The notes: generated by a model not told the origin, from the sequence alone. A stretch of DNA of 64,000 nucleotides from Actinophytocola sp. (GCA_009377475.1 WHTY01000014.1:1-64000); one strand, 5' to 3'; positions 19,201-28,336 are shown, numbered from the stretch's first letter. A program made the numbers and translations.

Positions 19201-19783
19201 GGCGCATCCGCTGGACGGCGCGGAGCGCATCCTCCGCAAGAACGCGCCGAAGCCGATCGCGTCGATCCTGGACGACCCGCCGAAGGACGGCGAGATCATC
19301 GTCGCGGGGCTCATCACGTCGATGGAGCGCAGGGTCAACAAGAAGGGTGAACCCTGGGCGATCTGCACCATCGAGGACTTGGACGCCGCGCTTGAGGTGC
19401 TGTTCTTCCCGAAGTCGTACGCGCTGTTCGCCGCCGACCTCGCCGAGGACAACGCCGTCGTCGTCAAGGGCAGGGTGAACTGGCGCGAGGACAGGATGTC
19501 GGTATTCGGCGGCGGTGTCGTGCCGCTGGACCTGTCCGGCATCGAGCACGGCCACGAGGAACCGCCGTTCGTCCTGCTCGCCGCCGCCGACAAGCTGGAC
19601 AGCGGCGTGGTCGCGGAGCTCAAGCGCACGCTGGAAGTCCACAAAGGTGAGACGCCGGTGCACCTGAAGCTGCTCAGCAACGACAAGGAGACGGTGTTCG
19701 CGCTGGACGCCTTCTCGGTGAGCCCCAGCTCGGCACTCGTCGGCGAACTCAAGTCGATCCCAGGGATCACCGCCAACGTCTGA
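16202..19783 (+). CDS. dnaE: DNA polymerase III alpha subunit
   Basis: Replicative polymerase of 1193 residues. An N-terminal PHP domain (about 5-210) contains [11 protein letters not shown] and [14 protein letters not shown]. The C-family palm has the catalytic aspartates in [11 protein letters not shown] (about 422-432). The finger region follows with [15 protein letters not shown], then a helix-hairpin-helix segment and a C-terminal OB fold around 1010-1090. Length and PHP motif fit DnaE1 rather than the mutagenic DnaE2. GTG 16202 is preceded by GGGAGG. It is monocistronic: short repeats begin immediately after its stop. Confidence 0.95.
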   Translation: MSTDSFVHLHVHTEYSMLDGAAKIAALFDEAKRLEMPAVGMTDHGNMYGADEFYQQAVKAGVKPIIGIEAYVAPQSRHHKKPVFWGQSNQRGADEFGEGGDVSGAGAYTHMTMVAENATGLRNLFKLSSEASFTGYYRKPRMDKELIAEHAEGIIATTGCPSGEVQTRLRLGQKDEALAAAAEYRDIFGPDNFFLELMDHGLRIERSVREGLLEIGKKLDIKPLATNDSHYVTKDQADAHGALLCVQSGKTLNDPNRFKFDGDGFYLKSAAEMREYWDKEVPGACDSTLLIAERVQSYEDVYAHSDRMPRYTVPEGHTESSWLEHEVMAGLERRCPDGVPQEYIDRAKLEIGVISDKGFPAYFLVVGDLVSYAKSVGIRVGPGRGSAAGSLIAYAMGITNIDPIPHGLLFERFLNPERESMPDIDIDFDDRRRGEMVRYATEKYGTDKVAQVITFGTIKTKAAIKDAARVHFGQPGYAIADKITKALPPPIMAKDIPLSGIVDPEHERYAEAAEVRTLVETDPEVKTIFETARGLEGLIRNAGVHACAVIMSSEPLMDAIPLWQRDDGAIITGWDYPSCEAIGLLKMDFLGLRNLTVIGDAIDNIKANRGEEIDLDTLGLEDPESYKLLGRGDTLGVFQLDGGAMRDLLRRMQPTGFDDIVAVLALYRPGPMGMNAHNDYADRKNNRQQITPIHPELEPHLREILADTYGLIVYQEQIMQIARKVAGFSMGRADVLRRAMGKKKLEVLEKEFEGFRDGMRNSDLVEGGFSDEAIKALWDTILPFAGYAFNKSHAAGYGLVSFWTAYLKANYPAEYMAALLTSVADNKDKSAVYLSECRRLGIKVLPPDVNESAQRFAAVGDDIRFGLGAVRNVGANVVSSIIKTRDEKGKYSSFVDFFDKSELVGCNKRVVESLIKAGGFDSLGLTRLAMIQCHEDAVDAVVPLKRQEAMGQFDLFGAGGAEEETDSGHSPLAHLKFTEEEYPRKQKLAYEREMLGLYVSAHPLDGAERILRKNAPKPIASILDDPPKDGEIIVAGLITSMERRVNKKGEPWAICTIEDLDAALEVLFFPKSYALFAADLAEDNAVVVKGRVNWREDRMSVFGGGVVPLDLSGIEHGHEEPPFVLLAAADKLDSGVVAELKRTLEVHKGETPVHLKLLSNDKETVFALDAFSVSPSSALVGELKSIPGITANV

Positions 19784-19784
19784 C

Positions 19785-19842
19785 GCCGTGTCCCCCGCTC
19801 ACAGCGCCGTGTCCCCCGTTCCTGCCGTCGTGTTCCCCAGTC
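19785..19842. repeat. Tandem GCCGTGT[C/T]CCCC repeats, locus 1
   Basis: About three imperfect copies of a 20-21 base unit (core GCCGTGTCCCCCGCTC) begin two bases after the dnaE stop codon. The same unit recurs in reverse at 20676-20735 and in five copies at 46618-46720. The unit is not strongly self-complementary, so it is not an ordinary terminator. Confidence 0.75.
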
Positions 19843-19945
19843 GCGGCACCCCTGCCGTCCCTGACGACGTCTCGGGGTGCGGCCAGGGCTAAACCAGGGC
19901 GTTTCCTGATACTGCACTCAGCGTCGGGTCGGCATTGTCGTATTC

Positions 19946-20770
19946 GTGGTTCCTCACGTCGCTCTTACGCCGAAACTGCTCGCTCGTCCGCCCGCGATCT
20001 ACAACGCCGCGTACGCCATCGCGCGTGTCGCGATCACCGCCGCGCGTGCGGGCACGCACGTGGTCGGGCGCGCGTCGGCCGACGTCGTCGCGCCGGTCGC
20101 GCTCGGCTTCACCGGTCTTGGCTTCGCCGCCGTGTTCTTCGTCGTACTCCACGCGCTCGCGCCCGCGTCACTGAACCCGTTGCGGGAGCCGATGTCGGAC
20201 TACGCGCTCGCCGACAGCGTCGGGTGGATGTTTCCGGTCGCGGTTGGTTTCATCGCTGTCGGCGGCGCCGGGGCGACGTTCGGCCTCGCGCGGGCGGGGC
20301 TGCTCGGTACCGGTTGGCTGCGCTGGGCGATGACGGTGATCGTCATCAGCGCCATCGGGACCGCGGTGTTCCCCACGGACGAGGGCTTGCCACTGTCGTT
20401 GACCGCTGAGATACACCGGTACGCGGCGGTCACGCTCTTCGTCGCCGTGCCGATCGCGGCGATGTTGGCGGCGACCGCGCGCGGGCACGACGCGTGGCTG
20501 CTCGCTACCGGCCTGGTGGCGACCGGGTTGCTCGTCGCCTTCCTGCTCAGTCATCTGGCTGTGATGCCGCAGGCCATGCAGGACCTCCGTGGCTTGTTCC
20601 AGCGGGTGCTGGTCGTCGTGGACCTGGCCATCCTGGGACGCCTCTGCCACGCGGCACACCGCGCGGTATCGCAGGACACGACGCCAGGAGCGGGGGACAC
20701 GGCGGCGGGAGCGGGGGACACGGGGTGGGAGGGGCGCATCGGGTCGGTGTTACCCCGCGTTGCGGGTTAA
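19946..20770 (+). CDS. DUF998-type membrane protein with repeat-derived tail
   Basis: A 274-residue integral membrane protein with about six helices. The signature is LNPLREPMSDYALADSVGW and a second conserved stretch is FPTDEGLPLSLTAEIHRYA; both are typical of the DUF998 family. No function is established for that family to my knowledge. GTG 19946 gives the fullest match, but no clear ribosome site is seen. The last 25-30 residues (QDTTPGAGDTAAGAGDTG and following) are read from three reverse-orientation copies of the 21-base repeat family, so repeat insertion seems to have rewritten the C-terminus. Confidence 0.75.
   Translation: MVPHVALTPKLLARPPAIYNAAYAIARVAITAARAGTHVVGRASADVVAPVALGFTGLGFAAVFFVVLHALAPASLNPLREPMSDYALADSVGWMFPVAVGFIAVGGAGATFGLARAGLLGTGWLRWAMTVIVISAIGTAVFPTDEGLPLSLTAEIHRYAAVTLFVAVPIAAMLAATARGHDAWLLATGLVATGLLVAFLLSHLAVMPQAMQDLRGLFQRVLVVVDLAILGRLCHAAHRAVSQDTTPGAGDTAAGAGDTGWEGRIGSVLPRVAG
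20676..20735. repeat. Tandem repeats, locus 2, inside a coding end
   Basis: Three copies of the GGGGGACACGG unit (reverse complement of the dnaE-end unit) lie within the last codons of the DUF998 gene and are translated as xGAGDT repeats. The unit length, a multiple of three, keeps the frame open. Confidence 0.7.
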
Positions 20771-20779
20771 CGTGCTCTC

Positions 20780-21304
20780 ATGCCTATGTACTCGTTCGAG
20801 GGAAAAAGCCCGTCAGTGCACCCTGACGCCTGGATCGCACCGACCGCGACCCTGGTGGGGGACGTGATCGTCGAGGCCGGTGCGTCCATCTGGTACGGCG
20901 CGGTGCTGCGGGGCGACTTCGGCCGCATCGTCGTCCGCGAGGGCGCGAACATCCAGGACAACGCCGTCGTGCACGTCAACGAGGGCGTGTGCGAGATCGG
21001 CAAGAACGTCACCGTCGGACACATGTGCCTTGTCCATGACTGCACGATCGGCGAGCAGGCGCTCATCGGCAACTGCTCGACCGTACTCGACAAGGCCGTC
21101 GTCGGCCCGAGGGCACTGGTCGCGGCGGGTGCCGTCGTCACCCCGAACTCCGAGGTCCCAGGCGAGATGATAGCGATGGGCGCGCCCGCGAAGAAGCACG
21201 TGCCGCTCACCGACAGCGCGCGCGGCTGGGTCGAGTACAACGCCGCGATCTACCAGGACATCGCCAAGCGTCACCGGGACGGCGTAGAGCTGATCGAGGA
21301 GTAA
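20780..21304 (+). CDS. Gamma-carbonic-anhydrase-family protein
   Basis: A 174-residue left-handed beta-helix protein of hexapeptide repeats, expected to form a trimer. The three metal-ligand histidines of the family are present: His65 (VVHVNEG), His81 and His86 (VGHMCLVHDC). The family includes YrdA/PaaY/CaiE-like proteins. Many carry zinc but have weak or no carbonic anhydrase activity, so the true reaction is open. The gene starts nine bases after the DUF998 stop and lies upstream of the glyA riboswitch. Confidence 0.85.
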   Translation: MPMYSFEGKSPSVHPDAWIAPTATLVGDVIVEAGASIWYGAVLRGDFGRIVVREGANIQDNAVVHVNEGVCEIGKNVTVGHMCLVHDCTIGEQALIGNCSTVLDKAVVGPRALVAAGAVVTPNSEVPGEMIAMGAPAKKHVPLTDSARGWVEYNAAIYQDIAKRHRDGVELIEE

Positions 21305-21341
21305 CCCTCGCGCGGTCACCGTCTGCCGCACTAGCATCGAT

Positions 21342-21425
21342 ACCGCGACGAGCGACTGGCGCGAGAAGGTGGAGCACCACCGGGGAGCGACTATCAGCGG
21401 GCACCGTGCGCCTGGGTGTCCGTCC
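21342..21425 (+). ncRNA. ZTP (pfl) riboswitch upstream of glyA
   Basis: The leader has the hallmarks of the ZMP/ZTP riboswitch in order. First comes CGACTGGCGC (P1/loop), then GTGGAGCACCACCGGGGAGCG (the conserved hairpin and pseudoknot partner), then a variable linker, then CCGTGCGCCTGGGTGT (3' conserved domain). It ends 17 bases before the glyA start, just ahead of the ribosome site, so control of translation initiation is likely. ZTP signals shortage of 10-formyl-tetrahydrofolate, which fits a gene that supplies one-carbon units. Confidence 0.85.
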
Positions 21426-21441
21426 GAGATAGGAGTACGCG

Positions 21442-22710
21442 ATGTCCCATCAGCCCCCGCTGCCCGCCCTGAGCGCCAATGATCCCGAGGTCGCGAACCT
21501 CGTCGAGGCCGAAGCGCGGCGTCAGCACGACAAGATCCGCATGATCGCCTCGGAGAACTACGTCTCGCAGGCGGTGCTTGAAGCGACCGGCACCGTGCTG
21601 ACGAACAAGTACTCCGAGGGCTATGCGGGCAGGCGGTACTACGAGGGTCAGCAGGTCATCGACCAGGTGGAGAACCTGGCTATCGACCGCGCCAAGGCGG
21701 TGTTCGGCGTCGATTACGCCAACGTCCAGCCGTACTCGGGCTCGCCAGCCAACCTCGCGGTGTACCTCGCGCTGGCCAAGCCGGGCGACACGATCATGGG
21801 CATGGCGCTGCCCGACGGCGGCCACCTCACCCACGGCTGGACGGTCTCGGCCACCGGCAAGTGGTTCAACGCCGTCCGCTACGGCGTGCGCAAGGAGACC
21901 GGCCGCGTCGACTTCGACCAGGTGCGTGCGCTCGCCCGCGAACACCGGCCGAAGCTGATCTTCGCGGGTGGCACGGCGATCCCTCGGACGATCGAGTTCG
22001 CCACCTTCGCCGAGATCGCCCGCGAGGTCGACGCCGTGCTGGTCGCGGACATCGCCCACATCGCGGGGTTGATCGCGGGTGGTGCGCATCCTTCGCCGGT
22101 TGGCCACGCGCAGATCATCACGACGACGACGCACAAGACGTTGCGCGGCCCGCGTGGCGCGATGATCATGACGGACGCCGACTACGCCAAGGAGATCGAC
22201 AAGGCGGTTTTTCCCGGACTGCAGGGCGGCCCGCACAACCACACCACCGCCGCGATCGCCGTCGCGCTGGGCGAGGCGGCGCGGCCGGACTTCCGGGACT
22301 ACGCGCACGGCATCGTCGCCAACGCCAAGGCGCTGGCGGACGCGCTCCTGGAACGCGGCTTCGACCTGGTCTCCGGCGGCACGGACAACCACTTGATCCT
22401 TGCCGACCTGACCAGCAAGGAAATCGGCGGCAAGCCGGCCGCGCAGGCGCTGGACCGGGCCGGGATGGAGCTGAACTACAACGCCGTGCCGTTCGACCCG
22501 CGCAAGCCGTTCGACCCGTCCGGCATCCGCATCGGCACCGCCGCGCTGACGACGCGGGGCCTGCGGCCGGAACACCAGCCGCGGATCGCGGAGTGGATCG
22601 ACCGCGTCGTCACGGCGACCGCGCGCGGCGACGACAGCGTCATCGACACCGTGTCCACCGAGGTCGGCGAGCTACTGGCGGACTACCCGATCCCGGGGTA
22701 CGCCGCCTGA
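21442..22710 (+). CDS. glyA: Serine hydroxymethyltransferase
   Basis: PLP enzyme that converts serine and tetrahydrofolate to glycine and 5,10-methylenetetrahydrofolate. It has 422 residues, typical length. The PLP lysine is Lys232 in TTTTHKTLRGPRG. Other conserved blocks are ASENYVSQAV, YAGRRYYEG, VQPYSGSPAN and DIAHIAGLIAGG. The start ATG has AGGAG nine bases upstream. Expression is probably set by the ZTP riboswitch. It converges on ppa with a shared inverted repeat between the stops. Confidence 0.96.
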   Translation: MSHQPPLPALSANDPEVANLVEAEARRQHDKIRMIASENYVSQAVLEATGTVLTNKYSEGYAGRRYYEGQQVIDQVENLAIDRAKAVFGVDYANVQPYSGSPANLAVYLALAKPGDTIMGMALPDGGHLTHGWTVSATGKWFNAVRYGVRKETGRVDFDQVRALAREHRPKLIFAGGTAIPRTIEFATFAEIAREVDAVLVADIAHIAGLIAGGAHPSPVGHAQIITTTTHKTLRGPRGAMIMTDADYAKEIDKAVFPGLQGGPHNHTTAAIAVALGEAARPDFRDYAHGIVANAKALADALLERGFDLVSGGTDNHLILADLTSKEIGGKPAAQALDRAGMELNYNAVPFDPRKPFDPSGIRIGTAALTTRGLRPEHQPRIAEWIDRVVTATARGDDSVIDTVSTEVGELLADYPIPGYAA

Positions 22711-22715
22711 TCCGC

Positions 22716-22760
22716 CGAATGACGCTTTCACCGCACCCAACGCAACGAAAGCGTCATTCG
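22716..22760. terminator. Bidirectional hairpin between glyA and ppa
   Basis: 14-base perfect arms (CGAATGACGCTTTC and its complement) separated by 17 bases lie between two convergent stop codons. The element can serve both genes as a terminator. Confidence 0.8.
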
Positions 22761-22766
22761 CCGCAG

Positions 22767-23282
22767 TCAGTGGGACTCGCCGGAGGCTTCCAGCTTCTCC
22801 AGCCGGTCCTTCTCGCGGTCGTAGGACGCCTTGATCTCGTTCTCCGCCTCGACGCGGCCCACCCACGACGAGCCCTCGACGCTCTTGGCGGGCTCCAGGT
22901 CCTTGTAGACCTCGAAGAAGTGCTGGATCTCCAGCTTGTGGAACTCGTTGAGGTGGTGAATGTCACGCAGGTGCTCCAGCCGGGGGTCCTCCGACGGCAC
23001 CGCGATGACCTTGTCGTCCGGCCCTTTCTCGTCCGTCATGCGGAACATGCCGATGGCACGCGCGCGGATCAGGCAGCCGGGAAACGTCGGCTCCTGCACC
23101 AGCACGAGGACGTCGAGCGGGTCGCCGTCCTGACCGAGCGTGTCGTCGATGAAGCCGTAGTCTGCCGGGTACTGCGTCGCCGTGAACAGGGTCCGGTCCA
23201 GCTTCAACCTGCCGGTTTTGTGGTCCACCTCGTACTTGTTGCGCTCCCCACGGGGGATCTCGATCGTGACGTCGAACTCCAC
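22767..23282 (-). CDS. ppa: Inorganic pyrophosphatase
   Basis: Family I soluble pyrophosphatase, 171 residues, hydrolysing pyrophosphate from biosynthetic reactions. The active-site blocks are present: [14 protein letters not shown], the metal-binding run [21 protein letters not shown], and VPSEDPRL. Divergent from dacB with a 155-base gap holding both promoters. The ppa-dacB-zincin-tilS-hpt order matches M. tuberculosis Rv3628-Rv3624c. Confidence 0.95.
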   Translation of the reverse strand: MEFDVTIEIPRGERNKYEVDHKTGRLKLDRTLFTATQYPADYGFIDDTLGQDGDPLDVLVLVQEPTFPGCLIRARAIGMFRMTDEKGPDDKVIAVPSEDPRLEHLRDIHHLNEFHKLEIQHFFEVYKDLEPAKSVEGSSWVGRVEAENEIKASYDREKDRLEKLEASGESH

Positions 23283-23437
23283 GGCTTCTCCACAGTCTCT
23301 GATGTCTGGCGCACGTGCCCGCGTCTGCGGCGCGCTTGCGCTCGCGGCCGACTCGCGCGTATGTCTGCGATGGTCTCGCTACTAGTGTGGACCATGCTTT
23401 TCCCGGTGACGCGATGGCTGTGGCAGAGGAGACGTAG

Positions 23438-25396
23438 GTGACAGGGGATTCGGGCGATCGCGGCACAGGGGACTGGCCGATGGACGACCAGGACGCTGGT
23501 ACGCCGTCGCGTCCGCCCGCGCCGCATCCTGGCCAGCAGGGACGTCTTCCGCAGCCGCCGCACGCCGGTCAGCCGTACCCGCCCCCGCGCCCCGGCCCGC
23601 CGCAGGGGCACCGCCCCGGCCCGCCGCCCGGCCACCCGCAGGGACCGCCGCCCGTGCAGGGGCGACCCGGCCAGCACCCGCACTGGCCGCACCAGCCGGT
23701 GCCACCCGCGCCGTCGGTCGCGGCGCCGCAGCGCATCGAACCCCAGCCCCGCTGGGGCTCGCCGCAGGAGGACACCGATCCGCTGTGGCCGGGTCAGCCC
23801 GTCCACGACTCCGACGCGGCGACGGACGCGCTCCCGTACCCCGACCACGCGCAGCCGCCCCACAGCGGCGCACCGGACCACAGCGGCGCACCGGACCACA
23901 GCGGCGCACCGGACCACGACGGCGCACCGGACCACGACGGCGCACCGCCCCACAGCGCCGAGCCCGACCAGCCAGACCCCGCCACGACCTTCACCGCCGC
24001 AGACGTCCTCGGCCCGCGCCGCCGCAGCAAGAAGCCCCTCGTCATCGCCCTCGTCGTGCTGCTTCTGCTCGGTGCTGCGGGCGGCGCGCTGTTCGTCCCG
24101 GACGTCGCGAACCGGCTCGCGCTGCCGTGGGCGCCGAACGCCCCGGAGCAGCCGCCACCGGCGCCCGTCGCCGTCAGCCGCAGTGTCACCGGTCCCGAGG
24201 AAGCCACCGGCGCGCCCACGAAGGCAGGCGTCAGCGCCGCGCTGCGGAAAGCCGCGAGCAGCAGCGCGCTCGGCACGCTGTCCGGCAGCGTCGTCGACCC
24301 CGTCAGCGGCACCGCGCTGTGGCAGCAGGACGCCGACAAGCCGCTGCCACCGGCGTCCACCACCAAGGTGCTCACCTCGGCGGCGGCGCTGCTCAGTGTT
24401 GACCACACCGCCACGCTGACCACCAGCGTCGTCAAGGGCCCTGAACCGGGCTCCGTGGTGCTCGTCGCGGGCGGCGACCCGACGCTGTCCGCAGCAGGCA
24501 AGGGCGAGGACACCCTCTACACCGACGCCCCCCGGCTGGACGACCTGGTCAAACAGGTCCAGCAGGAGGCGGGCAACGTCGACACCGTGTACCTCGACAC
24601 CAGCGTGTTCCAAGGCGACAGCAGCGCGCCGGGCTGGGCGCCCGAGGACGCGCCGTCGACGTACGCCGCGCCGATCGAGCCGGTGATGCTCGACGGCGGC
24701 CGGACCGACCCGGACAACGACGAGTCACCCCGCATCGGCGACCCCGCCGAGGCGCTCGCGAAGGAGTTCGCCAACCGGCTCGGCGCGAGCGTCGGCGGCT
24801 CGTCGTCGGCAACGGCGCGTGACGCCACCGCGCTCGGCGAGGTGCACTCCGCCCCGCTGCCGACGCTGGTCGACGACCTGCTCACGGAGTCGGACAACGT
24901 GCTCGCCGAGGCCGTCGCCCGCCAGGTCGCGCTCGCCAACGGCCAGCCGCCCTCGTTCGAGGGCGCGGCGTCGGCGACCAAGCAGGTCCTCGCCGACGCC
25001 GGGTTCGACGTCTCCGGCGCGACCCTCGCGGACGGCAGCGGACTGTCCACAAAGAACGCCATCCCCGCGCGGCTGCTCACCGACGTCCTCGCCGCGGCGG
25101 CGGGCGACCCTGCCGACCCCACGACGGCGAAGCTGCGGCCACTGCTGGCGGGGCTGCCGGTCGCGGGCGGCAGCGGCACGCTGCTCGACCGGTACGGCGA
25201 CGGCTCGCCGGGCAACGGCTGGGTCAGGGCGAAGACCGGCACGCTGTCCGGCGTCAACACCCTCGCCGGGGCGGTGCTGACCAAGAGCGGCCGGGTGCTG
25301 GTGTTCGCGCTGATGTCGTCCGGCACCAACCCGCTCGACGCGCGCCCCGCGCTGGACGCCGTCGCATCGGCGCTGCGGGGCTGCGGTTGCCGGTAG
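23438..25396 (+). CDS. dacB: D-Ala-D-Ala carboxypeptidase/endopeptidase (PBP4-type, S13)
   Basis: A 652-residue penicillin-binding protein that trims or cleaves peptidoglycan cross-bridges outside the membrane. A long Pro/Gly/Gln/His cytoplasmic N-terminus (1-205) includes five tandem DHSGAP/DHDGAP units. One signal-anchor helix follows (about 207-227, LVIALVVLLLLGAAGGALFV). The S13 catalytic domain has SxxK as STTK (Ser307, Lys310), SDN (485-487) and KTG (599-601). The GTG at 23438 has GAGGAG upstream. S13 enzymes are usually about 450-480 residues; the excess here is the disordered cytoplasmic head. Confidence 0.93.
   Translation: MTGDSGDRGTGDWPMDDQDAGTPSRPPAPHPGQQGRLPQPPHAGQPYPPPRPGPPQGHRPGPPPGHPQGPPPVQGRPGQHPHWPHQPVPPAPSVAAPQRIEPQPRWGSPQEDTDPLWPGQPVHDSDAATDALPYPDHAQPPHSGAPDHSGAPDHSGAPDHDGAPDHDGAPPHSAEPDQPDPATTFTAADVLGPRRRSKKPLVIALVVLLLLGAAGGALFVPDVANRLALPWAPNAPEQPPPAPVAVSRSVTGPEEATGAPTKAGVSAALRKAASSSALGTLSGSVVDPVSGTALWQQDADKPLPPASTTKVLTSAAALLSVDHTATLTTSVVKGPEPGSVVLVAGGDPTLSAAGKGEDTLYTDAPRLDDLVKQVQQEAGNVDTVYLDTSVFQGDSSAPGWAPEDAPSTYAAPIEPVMLDGGRTDPDNDESPRIGDPAEALAKEFANRLGASVGGSSSATARDATALGEVHSAPLPTLVDDLLTESDNVLAEAVARQVALANGQPPSFEGAASATKQVLADAGFDVSGATLADGSGLSTKNAIPARLLTDVLAAAAGDPADPTTAKLRPLLAGLPVAGGSGTLLDRYGDGSPGNGWVRAKTGTLSGVNTLAGAVLTKSGRVLVFALMSSGTNPLDARPALDAVASALRGCGCR
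23861..23950. repeat. Five 18-bp tandem repeats inside dacB
   Basis: The unit CACAGCGGCGCACCGGAC occurs three times in a row and is followed by two variants with CACGAC. The array encodes DHSGAP/DHDGAP repeats in the cytoplasmic head of the PBP4 homologue. Copy number is likely to vary between strains. Confidence 0.85.
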
Positions 25397-25401
25397 CGAA
25401 G

Positions 25402-25484
25402 TGGATCAACCTACCGCGCGGTGTTGCTCGGGGAACCGGGCGAACGAGACATATTCGCGCAACACCGCGCGGGCGGTTGATCAA
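25402..25484. repeat. Palindromic element with GATCAACC outer arms after dacB
   Basis: 26-base arms, matching at all but about four positions, share a GATCAACC outer part and a CCGCGCGGTGTTGC inner part. The loop is 31 bases. The element starts six bases after the dacB stop and resembles the palindrome at 5619-5701, so it may be a terminator of the same family. Confidence 0.7.
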
Positions 25485-25544
25485 CACCGGTCCGGCAGGT
25501 CGCAGGTGCCGCGACACGCGCCGAAGCAGGTAGCGTCACACGGT

Positions 25545-26621
25545 ATGAACACCGTGACCGGTCGAGACGCCCCACCCGACGACGCAACCACCCACCCGCT
25601 CGTCGACTGGTCCGTCGCGGCGACGACGGGCGCGCTGCTGGTCGGCGGCGGCCCCGACGTGCCGCGCGAGGTCGCGGACAAGGCCGTTGCGCAGCTCGGC
25701 GAGTTCGCCACCGTTGCCGAGCAACACGTCAGGGACCTCACCGGCCTTGGCGAGGGCCTGCCCATCCCGCAAGCAGCCGTCGTCGACCGCAGGGCGTGGG
25801 TGCGCTCCGCCGCCGCCGGTCTCGACGCGCTCACCAGCAGCGCGCTCGAATCGGCGTCCCACAGTCGGGGCGGCGGCCCGGTCGGACGGCTCATGGCTGG
25901 CGGCGCTGGTGTGCAGACCGGGCTCGCGCTGGCGTTCCTCGGCTCCAAGGTGCTCGGGCAGTACGACCCGTTCGGCAGAGGCGGCGAAGGTGTGCTGCTG
26001 CTGGTCGCGCCCAACATCGTGCAGACGGAGCGCACCATGGACGTCGACAGCGACGACTTCCGGCTGTGGGTCTGCCTGCACGAGTGCACCCACCGGCTCC
26101 AGTTCTCCGCCGTCGACTGGCTCGCGGACTACTTCTCCGAGGAGGTCGGCCGGTTCATCTCTGGCATCGACGACACCGCCGCCCGCTCGCTCAACCGGCT
26201 CCCGGACGTCATCCGCAACGCCAAGCACGCGGACGGCACGCTCGGCGTGTTCGAGGCGCTGCAGTCGCCGGAGCAGCGCGACTCGTTCAACCGCCTCATC
26301 GCCGTGTCCACCCTGCTCGAAGGCCACGCCGACTTCGTGATGGACGAGGTCGGGCCCGAGGTCGTGCCGTCGGTGGCCAGCATCAGACGCAAGTTCACCG
26401 AACGTCGTAAGGGCGGTGGCGTGCTGGACCGCATCCTACGCGCGGTGCTCGGCATCGATGCCAAGATCAAGCAGTACGAGCGCGGCAGCCGGTTCACCAA
26501 GCACGTCGTCGCCGAGGTGGGGATGGCTGGCTTCAACGAGGTGTGGCGCTCGCCGGAGACCTTGCCGACCCGCGACGAGATCAGGGAACCCGACACATGG
26601 TTGCGCAGAGTTCACGGCTAG
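25545..26621 (+). CDS. Zincin-like metallopeptidase (DUF2342 family)
   Basis: A 358-residue protein of the actinobacterial zincin-like family, formerly described as coenzyme F420 biosynthesis-associated. The zinc motif HECTH lies at 179-183 in WVCLHECTHRLQF, followed by WLADYFSEEVGRFISGID. No signal peptide is seen, so it should be cytoplasmic. Its substrate is unknown. It corresponds in position to Rv3626c. Its 3' end overlaps tilS by 25 bases, which suggests a common transcript with tilS and hpt. Confidence 0.85.
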   Translation: MNTVTGRDAPPDDATTHPLVDWSVAATTGALLVGGGPDVPREVADKAVAQLGEFATVAEQHVRDLTGLGEGLPIPQAAVVDRRAWVRSAAAGLDALTSSALESASHSRGGGPVGRLMAGGAGVQTGLALAFLGSKVLGQYDPFGRGGEGVLLLVAPNIVQTERTMDVDSDDFRLWVCLHECTHRLQFSAVDWLADYFSEEVGRFISGIDDTAARSLNRLPDVIRNAKHADGTLGVFEALQSPEQRDSFNRLIAVSTLLEGHADFVMDEVGPEVVPSVASIRRKFTERRKGGGVLDRILRAVLGIDAKIKQYERGSRFTKHVVAEVGMAGFNEVWRSPETLPTRDEIREPDTWLRRVHG

Positions 26622-27625
26622 TCCCCGCCGTCGTCGCGGAGAAGTCGCCGGGGCAGGCCGCGTTGCAGGTCCGCAGCGCCGTGACGTCGTTGCTCGACGA
26701 CGCGGACGCCGCTGGCCTGCTCACTGAGCGGGTCGTGGGGGTCGCGGTGTCCGGTGGGCCGGACTCGCTAGCGCTGGCCGAGGCCGCCGCGTACGCGTGC
26801 GACAAGCGGGGTCTCGAAGCGCACGCGCTGATCGTGGACCACGGGTTGCAGGCAAGCACGGCCGCCGTCGCCCGCGAGGCCGCGCGCACGGTGGAAGCGC
26901 TCGGCGTGGCCAAGGCGCGGGTGTTGCAGGTCGAGGTCAGCGGCAGGGGCGGGGTCGAGGCCGCCGCCCGCCGCGCCAGGTACGCCGCGCTGGCCGACGC
27001 CGTCCCGAACAGCCTGGTCCTGCTCGGCCACACCCGCGACGACCAGGCGGAGACCGTGCTGCTCGGTCTCGGCAGGGGGTCCGGCCCCCGCTCCATCTGC
27101 GGCATGCGCCCGTTGGACCCGCCGTGGGCGCGGCCGCTCCTCGACGTCCCGAAAAGCGTCACCGTCCGGGCCTGCGCGGAGCTGGGCGTCCTCCCGTGGC
27201 AGGACCCGCACAACGCCGACAGCCGGTTCACAAGGGCACGGCTGCGCGCCGAGGTGCTGCCGCTGCTGGAGGAGGTCCTGCAAGGCGGGGTCGCGGGGGC
27301 CCTCGCGCGCACCGCGACGCAGCTGAGGGAGGATTGCGAAGCGCTGGACGCGCTGGCGGCGGACCTCCGCGAGACGGCCGATCACGACGAGACCGGTTCG
27401 CTTGACGTCGCCGCGCTCGCGGACGCGCACGCCGCGCTGCGGCGCAGGGCGTTGCGGGCGTGGCTGCTCGACGCGGGAGCGACCGACCTCACGGACGGGC
27501 ACCTGCGCTCCGTCGACGAGCTTGTCAGCCGCTGGCGCGGGCAAGGCGGGGTGTGGCTGCCTGGTGGCTTGGTGGCCAGCCGCGCCCATGGCAAGCTTCG
27601 GGTGTGCCGCCAGGGGCAGACCTGA
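26597..27625 (+). CDS. tilS: tRNA(Ile)-lysidine synthase
   Basis: Converts the wobble C34 of tRNA-Ile(CAU) to lysidine, using lysine and ATP. The PP-loop is SGGPDS (52-57). HTRDDQAETVLLGLGRGSG is the conserved downstream block, and a C-terminal substrate-binding helix region follows. The 342 residues fit the shorter actinobacterial form. The ATG at 26597 was chosen inside the end of the preceding gene because the N-terminus aligns with family length and AGGGAA lies upstream. Confidence 0.93.
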   Translation: MVAQSSRLVPAVVAEKSPGQAALQVRSAVTSLLDDADAAGLLTERVVGVAVSGGPDSLALAEAAAYACDKRGLEAHALIVDHGLQASTAAVAREAARTVEALGVAKARVLQVEVSGRGGVEAAARRARYAALADAVPNSLVLLGHTRDDQAETVLLGLGRGSGPRSICGMRPLDPPWARPLLDVPKSVTVRACAELGVLPWQDPHNADSRFTRARLRAEVLPLLEEVLQGGVAGALARTATQLREDCEALDALAADLRETADHDETGSLDVAALADAHAALRRRALRAWLLDAGATDLTDGHLRSVDELVSRWRGQGGVWLPGGLVASRAHGKLRVCRQGQT

Positions 27626-27649
27626 GCGCAACCGAGTTGAGGAGCGAAC

Positions 27650-28213
27650 GTGTACGAAGGCGACATCGCCTCCGTGCTCATCACAGAGCAGCAGATCCGC
27701 GACAAGACGGCTGAGCTTGCCGAGCAGGTCGCGGCGGACTACAAGGAAACCGGTACCGGCCACGGCGGCAACGACCTGCTGCTCGTCGGGGTGCTCAAGG
27801 GCGCCGTGATGTTCATGACGGACTTCGCCCGCGCGCTGCCGATTCCGGCGCAGCTGGAGTTCATGGCCGTCTCGTCGTACGGCTCGTCGACGTCGTCGTC
27901 CGGCGTGGTGCGGATCCTCAAGGACCTCGACCGCGACATCTCCGGCCGCCACGTGCTGATCGTGGAGGACATCGTCGACTCTGGCCTGACGCTGTCCTGG
28001 CTGCTGCGCAACCTCGCCACTCGCAACCCGGAGTCGCTCGCGGTGTGCTCCCTGCTGCGCAAGCCGGACGCGGTGAAGGTCGACGTCCCCGTGAAGTACG
28101 TCGGGTTCGACATCCCGAACGAGTTCGTCGTCGGCTACGGCCTCGACTATGCGGAGCGTTACCGCGACCTGCCCTACATCGGCAAACTCGACCCCGCCGT
28201 CTACTCACAGTGA
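27650..28213 (+). CDS. hpt: Hypoxanthine phosphoribosyltransferase
   Basis: Purine salvage enzyme making IMP/GMP from hypoxanthine/guanine and PRPP, 187 residues. The PRPP-binding signature is [14 protein letters not shown]. The pyrophosphate loop is GVLKGAVMF, and the flexible-loop region is [14 protein letters not shown] start with GGAG upstream, 24 bases after tilS. The usual order tilS-hpt-ftsH is interrupted here by the type VII island. Confidence 0.95.
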   Translation: MYEGDIASVLITEQQIRDKTAELAEQVAADYKETGTGHGGNDLLLVGVLKGAVMFMTDFARALPIPAQLEFMAVSSYGSSTSSSGVVRILKDLDRDISGRHVLIVEDIVDSGLTLSWLLRNLATRNPESLAVCSLLRKPDAVKVDVPVKYVGFDIPNEFVVGYGLDYAERYRDLPYIGKLDPAVYSQ

Positions 28214-28336
28214 TAATCGATCTCAACTGCGCGAATTTCGACGGGAATACGTTGCGCGTCACGGATTGATCGGGAACCGTATGGGCGGAGAGCGCGTCAT
28301 AGCGCCGGACCAACTGCGTTAACCTATGCGAACAGG

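Noticed and set aside
20780..21304. Calling the hexapeptide-repeat protein an active carbonic anhydrase
   Set aside because: The three His ligands are present, but many family members with them lack measurable activity; only the family name is given.
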